Below are positions 23,701-33,699 of a stretch of 64,000 nt of DNA, piece by piece. The stretch covers positions 227,110,783-227,174,782 of the forward strand of contig NC_134399.1 in the NCBI RefSeq assembly GCF_050003625.1, read 5' to 3'. Source of the stretch: Haematobia irritans (taxonomy: Eukaryota > Arthropoda > Insecta > Diptera > Muscidae). Position 1 is the first letter of the stretch, and the number at the start of each line of letters is the position of its first letter. Below the pieces are notes generated by a model, which was not told the origin of the DNA, did not search any database, and saw only the letters and a program-made list of their open reading frames with translations. Both the position numbers and the translations under genes were made by a program.

Positions 23701-26700
23701 ATCAATAGATAAATCTCCATATAAGTTATATTTATATAGCATAGTTTATTTAACAGAAACAAACATTTAGTTTGGCACCGTGGAGCAGTGGTTGCTACAT
23801 CCGACTTGCATGCCAAGGGTCGTGGGTTCGATCCCTGCTTCAACAAAGTTTTTTTTTGCTTTTTTTTTTACATGTATATTCCAGATATGTTCGGAAGATT
23901 CCGAAAAAATTTTCAACATTTAATATACTACATTACATTGTAGTATATTAAATTTTGAACTGTAAAATGTGTCTTATTAAAGACCTAAAGTCAGAAAAGA
24001 AAAGTGTTTGATATAAACGAAATGGACTGTGTTGTTGTTTCAAAAATAACTTTTTTTATTGAAAAAAAAAAATTTTGTAACAAACGAATTTTTTTGGTGA
24101 TAAAAGTTTAAAATTTTCGAAGCAATTCAAAAAACTCTAACAAAAGAAAAACGTTTTCGGTACACGTTTGTATGGATTAATATAATACTCATCAGTTATT
24201 AGCTATATATGTGTGACAAAAATATATTCAATCATACATTTTTATTTATTCCCCAAATATACATATGCGTATTTTCTCTATGTGTAGTCTATTTTGATAT
24301 GTTTACCATAAATGATAAATAAATATAAACTCTCTCAACGTACACTCAGTCGCCTAGTGAGAGATATAAAAATTGTTCGAAATAAATGCAAACCCACTCC
24401 CACTATCAATAAATGAGGTCTTGCCAATACCTCTTTACTTCATTAAGAAATCGATCAGAGACGACACAAACAAAACAGCACTTCCGTTTTGATCCGTAAA
24501 TCATCAATGACTTAGACCGTTTCAAGTATGTTAATTGGCCCATAAGCTGACAAATCCATGTATTTGGTTTCATTAAAATGGGTAAATTCGACGGTTTTGG
24601 TTAGTGAAACGTGTTTAAATTCTTCCGGGGTTGCTTTGTTCAAGTTGAAGAACTGTCTTTTGACGATTTTATATTTATTTTATCTTATAATAAATTTGCA
24701 AATAAAAGCAGATGTGAAAATTTGTAGTTCATCGTCTCATTCGTATTGGTAATGAGAGAAAATATTTCTATACTGACATTGAAAGACAAGCATTGCATTT
24801 AGGTTAATCGATGGTTTGATCTATAAATGAGATAATTGTGTGGAGAAAATTTGCTCACTCCCTCTTACTATAGGAAGTAGTCTCTCACGCACTTATGCTA
24901 ATGAATCCGTGACTTACGAAAAGTCTGATTGTATTATTAAATATTGAACATGCTTAGCATTATCTGTGTCATTTAGCTGGTGAGCCTGATAGAAACGTGA
25001 GCATGATTCAAATCATAAGCGTGATTAAAATCGCAAGTGTGATTACTATCGTTAGTGTGACAAAATTGTCAGCACAATTAAACTTGTGAGTGTGAATATT
25101 TCATGCACCTAAATGCTATTAGGAAATATTTTGTTTGTTGTTAAGTAAAATACAGGCAAATATATAACATATTCTTATAATATTATTTTATTTTTGTGTT
25201 ACGATATCCTCAAATTGAATGTTTGTTTTGTTTGATAGTTGACTTTTTTGCTTGTTTCAGCCACACTGAAACATGTTTTAATTTAATAGAGCTAAATAAA
25301 TAGCAGACAATGTCTGCTCTTTCAGAAAAACATTAATTTTTTCCATTTTCAGCATACTTGCAAAAAGCCTGGGCTATTCATCACTCACACGTTATTTAAG
25401 GCTCACTTATATGTTTCAGACCATTGGGATACTACTATTATAAGTATCACTGGCCGATTCCATGTTAAGCTCAATGACAAGGGACCTCCTTTTTATAGCC
25501 GAGTCCGAACGGCGTTCCACATTGCAGTGAAACCACTTAGAGGAGCTTTAATACATTCAGAAATGTCACCGGCATTATTGAGAGGGGATAAAAAAGTTTT
25601 GGCTGAGATTGACTATATCACCACGGATGACAGTTCTTTAACTCAAATTCTTTCCTCAAATTCTAGCTTTCATTTCTAGTTTGACACATATATCATTGCG
25701 AACATGGTAATACTTCGTGACACCTACCTTCTATAAAGCGAGGTTTGACAAGGTTTGATTTGGCATTTAAAGGGTGATACGGTCAAAATTTGGTCAAGGG
25801 AAAACGCGTGTAAATCGGTGAAATCGTTTATTTAAAAAATCAAATTAAATTTCTTTTTCAAGTTCAATTACTATAAAATTCAGGAAAAATATTCAGTTAG
25901 GCTTTCGCTTTTCCAAATCCGAATTGCCGGGCCACACGCTTAACACCTGCCATCAGATTTTGTACAGCCACCTTGTCCACCTTCTTCGCCGCAGAAAGCC
26001 AGTTTGTCTTGAACTGCTGCTCAAGCAGTTTTTTTGGTCTCCTTTAGGTTCCGCTTGACAATAGCCCAGTATTTCTCAATTGGGCGGAGCTCTGGCGTGT
26101 TGGGAGGGTTCTTGTCCTTGGGAACCACCTGCACGTTGTTGTAGGCGTACCACTCCATGGCCTTTTTACCGTAATGGTAAGATGCCAAATCCGGCCAAAA
26201 CAGTACGGAACAACCGTGTTTCTTCAGGAAAGGCAGCAGACGTTTATTCAAACACTCTTTCACGTAAATTTCTTGGTTGACAGTCCCGGAAGCTATGAAA
26301 ATGCTGATTTTCAAGCCACAGGTACAGATGGCTTGCCAAACCAGATATTTCTTTGCGAACTTTGACAGTTTTATGTGCTTGAAAATATCTGCTACCTTTC
26401 CCCTTCCTTTTGCCGTATAAAACTCCTGTCCCGGAAGCTGCTTGTAGTCGGCTTTGACGTAGGTTTCGTCGTCCATTACCACGCAGTCAAACTTCGTCAG
26501 CATCGTCGTGTACAGCCTCCGGGATCGCGCTTTGGCCGTCGTATTTTGTTTATCATCGCGATTTGGAGTCACTACCTTCTTGTAAGTCGATAGTCCGGCT
26601 CGTTTTTTGGCTCGATGCACTGTTGTAGACGATACACCCAGCTTATTTGCGGCATCTCGGAGAGAGAGGTTAGGGTTTCGCTTGAAACTACCGGCAACTT

Positions 26701-27642
26701 TCTTTGTCGTCTCAGCGGCTTCCGGTTTTCGATTTCCCCCCGATCCAGACTTCCTGGCTGTCGACAAACGTTCCCCAAACACTTTAATTACATTTGTAAC
26801 GGTTGATTTGGCAACTTTTAGCGATTTTGCCAGCTTTGCGTGCGAGTAGCTCGGATTTTCGCGATGCGCGAGCAAAATTTTGATACGCTGCTCTTCTTGC
26901 TTGGACGGCATTTTGACAACTGAAGAGTGAATTCCAAAATCAAAACAGGAGCAACATTCTACACACATACACCTTCAAAATGAGGGGTGTTCAGGTTTTT
27001 TAAATGCAAAATTGAAAGAAATACGTCAAGTTTATATTGACCGTATCAACTTTATTGTAGTATAATGAAGAGGGCTAAAGATAAATCCTCACAGTAATTT
27101 AAAAAAAAATAAAAATTTTAAGATTTTAACGACAAACTCAATATCACATTTGAGAACTATGGAAGTATCAGTGCATTTCTCAACTATCCACCATTAAAAC
27201 TATGTCATACTTACTAAATTTCAATAAGCTCGCATCCCAGCAATAGCTTCTGAGGTCCCAATTCGGTAACCGCAATAGTAGAATCATGATAGTAGATCAT
27301 GATCAAGGAGTCGTTGGTCAATCGTTTACCACTGTTAAAGAAAAATTGACATTGCTGTGTTAAATCCCAAACCCGCTCGGGATCTCAAATCTCTTACCTG
27401 TAAGTTTTCATTTGTCTCGCACTTCGATTTTCGATTATTTGTTGTGTAAATGTGCTGAATGTGGGGAAACCTTGAAAACCTTGGGGAAAAGTAAATGTTA
27501 ACGTGGGCTTGGCGCCAGCTGTACTCCAGAAGCCGGCTATCATAAGACTGGCCATTACACAGCATAGTTGGATGCATCGTTTTCGATCACCAAATTGCCG
27601 CCCAGAAATGGCGCTGCCATAAGGAATACTCCCAGACAACAT
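11788..27642 (-). CDS. GIIIspla2: Group III secretory phospholipase A2 (bee-venom type), five exons
   Basis: Predicted to hydrolyse the sn-2 ester of phospholipids, Ca2+-dependent and secreted. Exons on minus: 27642-27398, 27331-27215, 17353-17001, 16936-16777, 11950-11788 (TAG). All introns are GT-AG, phases agree throughout, and the total is 346 codons including stop. Seen: a hydrophobic N-terminal stretch after RKR (LCCVMASLMIAGFW) acting as signal peptide or anchor; GPQKLLLGCELIEIY in exon 2; then IIPGTKWCGTGD (Ca2+ loop), CCRQHDLC (catalytic His-Asp) in exon 4, and CICDDMLFSCLK plus YFNLVQVPC in exon 5, matching the group III fold. It has the long N-terminal extension of insect group III enzymes. 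Start: ATG at 27642 is the first ATG in the open frame; ATG at 27555 is an alternative, and a 5' UTR intron could end at the TTTAG near 27668. Introns 2 and 4 (9,861 and 4,826 bp) are full of TEs; introns 1 and 3 are 66 and 64 bp. The symbol is my best recollection of the fly orthologue. Confidence 0.88.
12578..13530. repeat. Copy of the 'GAATTTGCA' repeat unit split by an insertion
   Basis: The same unit occurs twice inside the element at 18065-20084. Shared words are GCACTGAATTTGCA, a GTGTTTTGGAT-like word and TTGTGCTTTTAGAA. Here it is interrupted at 12896-13404. Confidence 0.65.
12896..13404. mobile_element. 509-bp insertion with terminal direct repeats
   Basis: Flanked by the 11-bp duplication AAAATAACTTC (12885-12895, 13405-13415). 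The first and last roughly 65-80 bp are direct repeats of each other (ATTCGTTTTGTTATTGTTG ... TTTCAGCTTA), enclosing a unique centre that contains GGGCAATGCCCTATAGACTG. It has no ORF of note. It could be a tandem dimer that inserted, or a miniature LTR-like unit. Confidence 0.7.
13804..13855. repeat. Perfect 22-bp hairpin
   Basis: Left arm 13804-13825 (starts AAAAAGGTGGCACAAATATG) and right arm 13834-13855 are perfectly complementary, with an 8-nt loop. GTGGCACA also recurs at about 13788 and 13901. Probably TE-derived; transcription unknown. Confidence 0.85.
14896..16158 (+). mobile_element. Himar1-type mariner, copy 2
   Basis: ACAGGTTGGCTGATAAGTCC at 14896 and its inverse ending at 16158; 1,263 bp. 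TA duplicates lie at 14894-14895 and 16159-16160. The empty site GTCTTATTAAAG is visible in the paralogous element near 23970. Confidence 0.95.
15075..16097 (+). pseudogene. Himar1-type mariner transposase, copy 2 (several frame lesions)
   Basis: ATG at 15075, but a small deletion shifts frame after a few codons. Codons between the HTH and SGRP are lost. The longest intact piece, 15240-15818, covers ENIKKIHKMILNDRKMKLIE to the KKKK before the second Asp, including VTMDETWLHHY. A one-base loss then shifts QDNAPCH into another frame. LAPSDFFLF is preserved, so all three catalytic Asp codons survive. A later deletion (KGNKFG) and a short duplication of GTTGTATCGCTC near the end add damage. Inactive. 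Confidence 0.93.
16385..16750 (-). repeat. Interspersed repeat 'E3', copy 1
   Basis: Reverse copy of sequence also found at about 30030-30420, 32230-32520 and 32750-32880. Shared words are ATGAACTA, CATTGGCG..AAATCATGA and TTCACGAAATTACATCCTCT-like. It begins right after element copy a and ends within about 30 bp of the phospholipase exon-4 donor at 16776. Confidence 0.65.
17971..18000. repeat. Small perfect hairpin
   Basis: TAGTCTTACGAT and its reverse complement flank a 6-nt loop (17971-18000). It lies just upstream of the element at 18065. Confidence 0.6.
18350..19480. repeat. Tandem units inside the hAT-like element
   Basis: A short pair at about 18360 and 18470 (GCGTCGCCAAAAAAG ... GAAGTGGT.CAAAATTG) is followed by two units of about 460 bp sharing GAATTTGCA.CACTTCTT and TTGTGCCTTTGGAAGAACTT. 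A further copy, with an insertion, is at 12578-13530. Confidence 0.7.
19492..19909. mobile_element. Small TIR element nested in the hAT-like element
   Basis: CCCTACGGGAAATGG at the left, inverted as ATTTCCCGTAGGG at the right, with TA on both sides (19490-19491, 19910-19911). It contains GGACTAGTCCCTGG and CCAGTCC blocks. A diverged relative, with a SINE fragment inside, is at about 35930-36378. Confidence 0.78.
20307..21530 (-). mobile_element. Tc1/mariner-superfamily element (D37E type), copy 1
   Basis: AAGGGTGATACGGTCAAAAT at the left; the right end TTTTGACCGTATCACCCTT is its inverse. Flanked by TA (20305-20306, 21531-21532). 1,224 bp. Transposase on minus. Confidence 0.93.
20434..21379 (-). 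pseudogene. D37E transposase, copy 1 (deletion, stop)
   Basis: ATG 21379 (MPSKQEEQRIKILLAHREN). The two HTH motifs are KSLKVAKSTVTNIIKVF and SLRDAANKLGVSSTT. A deletion right after VSSTT, relative to copy 2, removes VHRAKKRAGLS and what follows and shifts frame. The catalytic core reads CVVMDDETYVKADY, LFWPDMASCHYG and ELRPIEKYWAIVK, with 37 residues between the second Asp and the Glu. CAG to TAG gives an in-frame stop after YASNNV (20668-20670). The C-terminus FGFGKAKA is intact. Confidence 0.92.
21830..21965 (-). repeat. Fragment related to the TIR element at 10978-11392
   Basis: GCTATCCAGAACATCTCATG and TTGCCAGATTGCATTTT match that element in reverse orientation. No clear boundaries. Confidence 0.55.
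22668..23018 (+). mobile_element. Full-length tRNA-derived SINE, second copy
   Basis: Same A and B boxes (GTGCAATGGTTAGCATG; GGTTCGATTCC) and body as the copy at 8639, ending CCTAACCTAAGC. TTAAGGGA and CTAAGGGA flank it, a probable target-site duplication. Confidence 0.9.
23298..24168. mobile_element. TIR element 'CACGCAAA', copy b, with two divergent tRNA-like modules
   Basis: Left end CACGCAATAAAATAATTC preceded by TA (23296-23297). The right terminus is missing after GGTACACGTTTG. It shows the empty site of mariner copy 2 (GTCTTATTAAAG). A minus-strand tRNA-like block lies at about 23612-23700 and a plus-strand one at about 23770-23845. Confidence 0.82.
23612..23845. other. Pair of divergent tRNA-like Pol III-type modules
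   Basis: On minus: TAGCTCAGTGGTTAG (A-box-like, about 23680-23694) and GGTTCGATTG (B-box-like, about 23632). On plus: GTGGAGCAGTGGTTGCTAC (about 23780) and GGGTTCGATCC (about 23824). Acceptor stems do not pair, so they are not functional tRNA genes. The two would transcribe away from each other. Confidence 0.65.
24990..25095. repeat. Degenerate 18-bp tandem repeat
   Basis: Successive units such as CGTGATTAAAATCGCAAG, TGTGATTACTATCGTTAG and TGTGACAAAATTGTCAG, about five in total. Confidence 0.7.
25400..25612 (-). mobile_element. SINE fragment, reverse orientation
   Basis: Contains the reverse complement of the SINE body (CTCCTTTTTATAGCCGAGTC; GCGTTCCACATTGCAGTGAA; AGAAATGTCACC). The tRNA-like head and the CCTAA tail are both missing or unrecognisable. 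Confidence 0.85.
25770..27052 (-). mobile_element. Tc1/mariner-superfamily element (D37E type), copy 2
   Basis: Left end AAGGGTGATACGGTCAAAAT after TA (25768-25769). The right terminus is shortened to GACCGTATCAACTT with TA at 27053-27054. It is in the same orientation as copy 1, and both lie in phospholipase intron 2. Confidence 0.92.
25897..26911 (-). pseudogene. D37E transposase, copy 2 (near-complete, one frameshift)
   Basis: ATG 26911 (MPSKQEEQR). Complete HTH region including VHRAKKRAGLSTYKKVV. Catalytic residues are present in VVMDDETYVKADY, LFWPDLASYHYG and LRPIEKYWAIVK (D, D, 37 residues, E). A 5-nt deletion near 26020-26030, relative to copy 1 after KETKKTA, shifts the last 40 or so codons; the shifted frame still encodes FGFGKAKA. 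Of all transposases in the window it is nearest to intact. Confidence 0.92.
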
Positions 27643-27699
27643 GATGGCAAATAATACCGATTGCAAGCTAAATGACAAAGGATTACATTAGCTTTTGTT

Positions 27700-30010
27700 G
27701 CTGTTCAATGAAATAGTCAATCATAGACCATTCAAGGCAGCTTTATTTTTTCCAAGCTCAAAGTCAAGTTGATTGAGTGTTCTTCTCCTCGTTATCTGTC
27801 AATGAAAAGGAAAATGTTTATTTTATTGTTACGAACAATTAACTTGAAACTTTTGTATTGCGTGTCTTTTCTAAAAGTGCTAAAATCAAATAGTTTTTCA
27901 ATGTTTTGTCTAGGGTAGCCTCCCTCCCCCATTTGGAGACTTGAATTTTCCTTAGTTGTGTGGGATTTTTTCTCTATTTTTTTTTTTCTTTAAATTATAT
28001 ATTAATTGCTTAAGAAAAGTGTGCTCAGTTCTCACGGCTTAAAAGATTTTAACTATTCTGTACAAATGTTGATATTCTCATTGGACATTGACCGTTGGTC
28101 AACCCTTGGGTCGTCGGCTTTTCAATGTTGTTGTGTGTTATTAGATTTGTCATACTACGCAGAGTAGTTTACTACCATACCTGCATATTGAATTGCATTA
28201 CACAGTGGTTTGGTGGGCTTCGCATTTTGGATTTTTGGTTAGCTAATCCAGGCAACGATAATAAAAATGGATAATTACTCTATATTGACCAAAGAATTCA
28301 ATAATGTTACCCATTTGAAAATTTTATTATTTTGTTGTTTTTTTAATTGAAATGAAAAAATCTATTTACCGAAATTTACCGTTTTTATCCAAGGTGCTTC
28401 TTTGTTATGGTATTGTATTTGTAGCTAAACCTAATATTTTGTTGAACTCTACAGTAAGTATCCGAAGAATAGCAGCATACTATTAACCGGTTATACTATA
28501 GGAATTTAAAATCTCTAGTTTGGGACATAATAGTTATAGGCGAAGTGATAATTCAAAATGACATCCTCTTGGAAGTCTGAAGAGACATGCGTCATATTCT
28601 GTAGAGAGTGAGATTATATCACAATTTACTCATATTGTATTGAATAGAGAGAGAGTAAACATCCCATCCATCCCAATAAACAACACATCAACATATTGCA
28701 CTACCACCATAAACAACATAACTATGCGCAAGAGAAGTTATGCACAACGCTCTCTTTGTTGTCCAAAATCTATACGATATACCACAGATCGTTGTGCGAT
28801 AGAACTGAGATTGTCAGATTTATGCATTACCAAGAGAAATACTTAGAAACTAAAGTCTTGAAATTCTGTCGTCATAAAAATTGTGTGAGTGTGTGACACG
28901 CTCAGTAGACGAGTAAATGGAGGAAAAACTGTAATTGTTGTTATAAACAGAACATAGGATATAAAGGGCAGACCAATAATAAAAAATGTAGTAGATTTTT
29001 TTTTTTGGATTTACACATCTACTACTTAATGCATATTTATTCCTACGTCTGAGCATTCACTTTACTCTCTCAATTGCTATCGACTCACAGCGAGTACATG
29101 TGTTAGCGTATCTGTTACTTCCCAAAAACGCGATGAAAATGTTCTTTTTGGATGCGGAAATGGTGAAAAATAGGAAGTATTTTTTTCAAACATCTGCTGC
29201 ATTCATACCGCATCAGTTCTGGCATTTTATTTGTCTTTTTCTCTTTTATGGTGTTGCTATAATATTATGCACAACTGTGAATACTCAGCAAGTGCTCACA
29301 TTGCCTCAATTGCAATGTAAAGAGCAACCAAGCGGATACAGATAAAGCGTCGTTGAGACGCTCAAGACAACAAACAAACCCCTAATTTTTATTTACGCAA
29401 TATTTTTTTTACCACTGCTTTTTCGTTTTGGCTTATATGACGAATAGGCAAATCATAATTTTTTTGCTGAACAATCATTGTCATTATTGCTGTGATATTG
29501 TTGGAAATCGATGCTGTTCACACAAGCACACACATCTTGTTTGAGTTGACTATGGTAATGATGTTGCAATGGACAGCATGACCATTCGAATCGAGTTTAT
29601 ATCTATGTCACCTGGGATACAAAGCAATGCTGATGAAGGTAATAAATAATAACAAGTGTGTTACTCGTACTTGTGCAATCTCTAATTATTTTTATGCCAT
29701 TTTAAATTTCATAATAGGTATGTTTGAGAAACATCTATGTGGAGTAACTATGTTCTCTATAATTTGAAAAAGAAAATATTTTGTAATAGAGACATTGCAA
29801 TTTTCCTGCCGTTTTCTGGAGGACATTACTCAAAGCAAAATTGGTGAGAAATCAATACCAAAATGTAGCTCAAGTCTTTGGATCCAAGTCAACTGACTGT
29901 AGTTATTCTTGATGTTTAAATTAATTTGCCTTACTTTATACCACAGAAAAAAGTAAACTGTTTTATAGCAAGAATGAACTACCTCGTGCGAAAATTGAAC
30001 TAAATTATAC
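27700..30010. other. Non-coding, no recognised gene
   Basis: Upstream of the phospholipase first coding exon. AT-rich, with short GAGA runs (about 28640). Open frames are short and lack similarity. A 5' UTR exon of the phospholipase gene might lie here but cannot be placed. GCGATGAAAATGTTCTTTTT at about 29130 resembles the unit at 18475. Confidence 0.5.
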
Positions 30011-30014
30011 TCCA

Positions 30015-30430
30015 TGTTTTGAGATTTCCACAAAGCGTCGTTAAAGTCAGGAAAACCAGGGGTACTTTTTAACTACAACTCACGAAATGACATCCTCTCA
30101 TAGAAAAACAAAAATGAACTAAAAGTAAAGAATAAAATCATTGGCGACAAATCATGACCATTTTAACCATATTGCAGTTCATTTTACTATTTTTAGGAAT
30201 CGTACGAAAACGTTCATTGAAAATGACCGTACATTGAACTTTATACCCACCCTTAGTTCATAAAATATTTGAGACATACTTATAAAAAGGAAAATTTCTT
30301 TGGGTTTTGGAAAATTTCCAAAAAAAAAAAAATAATAATAAAATTTAACTACAAACAAATACTTTTTTGAAATAAAAATACGTTAAATTTACCGTTAGTT
30401 TAGCCACGGAAATTTTGCTCGGTGTTCACA
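30015..30430 (+). repeat. Interspersed repeat 'E3', copy 2
   Basis: GAGATTTCCACAAAGCGTCG at about 30023, then CTTTTTAACTACAACTCACG, CATTGGCGACAAATCATGAC and the TTGAACTTTATAC block. It matches the copies at 16385 and 32230. Confidence 0.65.
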
Positions 30431-32220
30431 TTATGCTCGAAATCTACAATAAGTGGATTTGAAATCTCTCTTTTATAAGGTATGACAATTGAGATCTAGT
30501 TGAAGTGGATTTTGGAAGTGTAATGTGAATGAGGTATTAGTAAAATATGTTGTTTTGATTTCCACAAAAGAAAGCTTTTGTATCTTTAATGTAAAAATTG
30601 AAAATCTCGTTTGTTGTCAAAATTATTCCTTAAAATTCGGTAGATTTTCTTTACCTAAAGAATGCACGAACGGATAACCCTAAGACGCCACCTGTATGGT
30701 ACCCTAAAGGGAGACTTTATATTACTTCAAAAATATTTGACTTTAACGGAAGACCCCAATTGTAATTTTTCGAAAACTTCTTCTTAACATCTTACACTAT
30801 GTTTGTATGGCTTTTTAATTTAATCAAATTAATGGAAAAACTCAACCCTTTCTTGTTTAATGTATATCGCTGAATGCTTTACAGTTTAGTGGAACAACCA
30901 TGAAGTTATATGTCCATAAATCACTTACATGCTTTTTTGTGTAAATCAGCTTATAAAATTATTAAGACCTGTTTATTTGCACTCGAGTAGATCAAGGTTA
31001 CGACGAATAGAAAAACCCCATCATATGGTAATTGAAACAATCTTGTTGTCGATTGTGGTGAGCGAAAGAGAACAAAAGAGAGATGGAGAGAGAGAGATAG
31101 TATGAAATAAAATCATTGTTTTGGTAAAGTTCGGGTTAAAACAAAGTGATTTGTTGTAGGTCAGGTTTATGGGAAGAGTTTGCGTGCAAAGACACATAAA
31201 TACAAGATAGTAAAGTATTAAAGTGAGAGAATTAAACCAGTCATTAGAAAGGTTGGTTTGGGAAGGGGGTCTACTCTTACTTTAATTTATCTGCCACATT
31301 CGCCCTATTGTCCGTGACAATGCCAAAGCAAAAAAAAAAACTCAAGACAATGGTGTTTAGTGGCTTCTTGATTTAACAAAAAAGTATTGCGCGTTTGGAA
31401 CTTTCACAACTTTTTTCCAAAGGCTTTATTAAGAGATGCGAGAAAATAAGAAGAAGAAACCAAGCTCAAAAAAACTAAACTACTAAACGCCAATTTAATA
31501 AAAACTAGCTCGCTTGTTAAACCAACTGCATTCACTCATTTATTGATCTATCCATCCCATCCATCCTGTCCACAGATAATGAGCTCTAAAAAGTGCATCA
31601 AATCGTTGTGCATCATTTACCCAATGAAGATGATGATTTGTAAAATATGGGCAATGCAAACTCTGGAAATTTTCAAAAGAGATAAGGAGAGGAAAATTGG
31701 TTTAAGTTGTTTTCTTTTTTGTATGTTGTCCGCCAAACGAAATTACAGCGAAACTTTCGTTAATGTCGTATCAACATCGTATTAATTTTCACCGGTATAT
31801 TATTTGGTGTTGTTGTTTCTGTAGCGGTTGATGTACAAACAATTGGAAGCTCGCGGATTTTCATGGAAAAAAACAGAGATGCATTGTTTGTCTAATGGAC
31901 TCTGTGTGTATAAAACCTCACTTAAACTCATTCACTCTGAAGCCAAGTGAAATTGAATGTTGATTTGTATTGCCAAAATGCAAGTTAAAAAGCATTTGCG
32001 ATGCGAATCGAATGGAACATTGCCAGTTAGAAAATCATAGGTAAGCTATAAAAAAGGGGATGTGAAATAATGGCGAAAACAATTGATGATCACGTAAAGG
32101 TTGAATATTATTGAGCTTCAACCTTAATAGCCAAATGAACAAGAAGTTAAACTAATCAATATGTGAAAACTATTTCGGGAAATTATTGTAGATCAGGTCA
32201 AAAACATTGTGCTCAAACAT
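30430..32220. other. Non-coding, no recognised gene
   Basis: AT-rich; a GAGA-rich run at about 31065-31105 and scattered short frames without similarity. Confidence 0.5.
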
Positions 32221-32224
32221 TTTT

Positions 32225-32885
32225 TGAAGTTATACATCCATTATGAGATTTCCACAAAGCGTTATTAAAACCAGGAAAATGTAATGCCTTTGTATACTTT
32301 TTAACTACAACTCACGAAATTACACCTTCATATAGAAGAAAAAATGAACTAAAAGTAAAGAAAACAAGCATTGGCGGCAAATCATGATTATTTTAACCAT
32401 ACTGTAGTTCATTCTTACTATTTTTCGGAATCGTAGGAAACTTTTCTTTTGGTTTAGTTCATGTTGAATTTATGTGTACGGTCATTGAACTTTATACACA
32501 CGGAGAAGATAATGTTTGGAAATCGGTTGAAATAATGAAAATTCTGCATTTATAATTAAATATCAATTGTCTCAATATATATACTATATTTACAATCATA
32601 CGTGGGTCTTTACTACAGTGTTTCATCTATTTCAATGGATTTACGTTTGTGCTAGAAGACATACAGTTGTAGGAACTAAATGCGTCTATTTTGAAAATTT
32701 TTGCCTGAATTCGGATGACACGACCTGGTGTAATTAATTATCAAAACTATCACTTATGAAAAAATGAAAGTGAAGAAAAAAAAGCATTGGCGACAAATCA
32801 TGGTTAGTTGATTCATACTATTTTTCGGAATCATAGGAAAATTTTCTTTTGGTTTAGTTCAAGTTGAACATATGTATATTTTTAT
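32225..32885 (+). repeat. Interspersed repeat 'E3', copies 3 and 4
   Basis: A full copy at about 32233-32520 (GAGATTTCCACAAAGCGTTA ... ACTTTATACACA) and a partial copy at about 32745-32880 (GCATTGGCGACAAATCATGG, TTTTCTTTTGGTTTAGTTCA). Confidence 0.65.
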
Positions 32886-33179
32886 AGATGCTTTTTATTT
32901 TAATATCATTTTTCTACAAAACTGACTTCGTTATGTTTTTTTATTGCAATTCATAGTTGTGCATATTAATTTTCTGTTTTGTATATGAAATAAATACTTT
33001 TGTTTTGTGTTTTCTTTTAATTTATTTGCATTGCCGATTTTTAAAATGCAAATGCCGATTATGACGATTTTTTCGGAAAAAAGTGACGATTTTTCTTGAA
33101 ATTTTTATTGGCAGTCCTGCCTACAATAGGCTTGAATTCTTCTAGCACGTTGTGTACCACCCTGTCAATGTAGACTTTA

Positions 33180-33694
33180 CACGCAAAGAAAACAAAACGT
33201 TTGGAAAACGTGTATCGAAAACGTTTTTCTTTTGTTAGAGTTTTTTGAATTGCTTCGAAAATTTTAAACTTTTATCACCAAAAAAATCGTTTGTTACAAA
33301 ATGTTTAATTTTTCAATAAAAAAAGTTATTTTTGAAACAACAACACACTCCATTTCGTTTATATCAAACACTGTTCTTTTCTGACTTTAGGTCTTTAATA
33401 AGATACATTTTACAGTTCAAAATTTAATTTTTTCGGAATCTTCCAAACATATCTGGAATATATGTAAAAAAAAACAAAAAAAAAAACTTTGGTCGAAGCA
33501 GGAATCGAACCCACGACCTTTGGCATGCAAGTCGGACGTAGCAACCACTGATCCACAGTGGAAAAGAATAAACGTTTATCACAAAAAGTATATACTTTTC
33601 TTCCAAATACACTTCCCTACAGTGAAAAGCAAATGAGAAACGAACTTTGTTTGTCTAAAATTTCGTTTGGGACGAAAGAATTATTTTTTGCGTG
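33180..33694. mobile_element. TIR element 'CACGCAAA', copy c (reverse, internally deleted)
   Basis: CACGCAAAGAAAACAAAACG at 33180 and TTATTTTTTGCGTG ending at 33694, with TA on both sides (33178-33179, 33695-33696). Only one tRNA-like block remains (about 33490-33560, reverse). The other is lost in a deletion that joins directly to GAATAAACGTTTATCAC. Confidence 0.85.
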
Positions 33695-33699
33695 TACGT

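Noticed and set aside
23612..23845. Possible functional tRNA genes
   Set aside because: A- and B-box words are present, but acceptor and anticodon arms do not pair and the blocks repeat in other TE copies, so they are tRNA-derived TE parts.
27335..27577. 80-codon minus-strand frame overlapping the phospholipase first exon
   Set aside because: It is in another frame from the exon that joins in phase with exons 2-5, and has no similarity.
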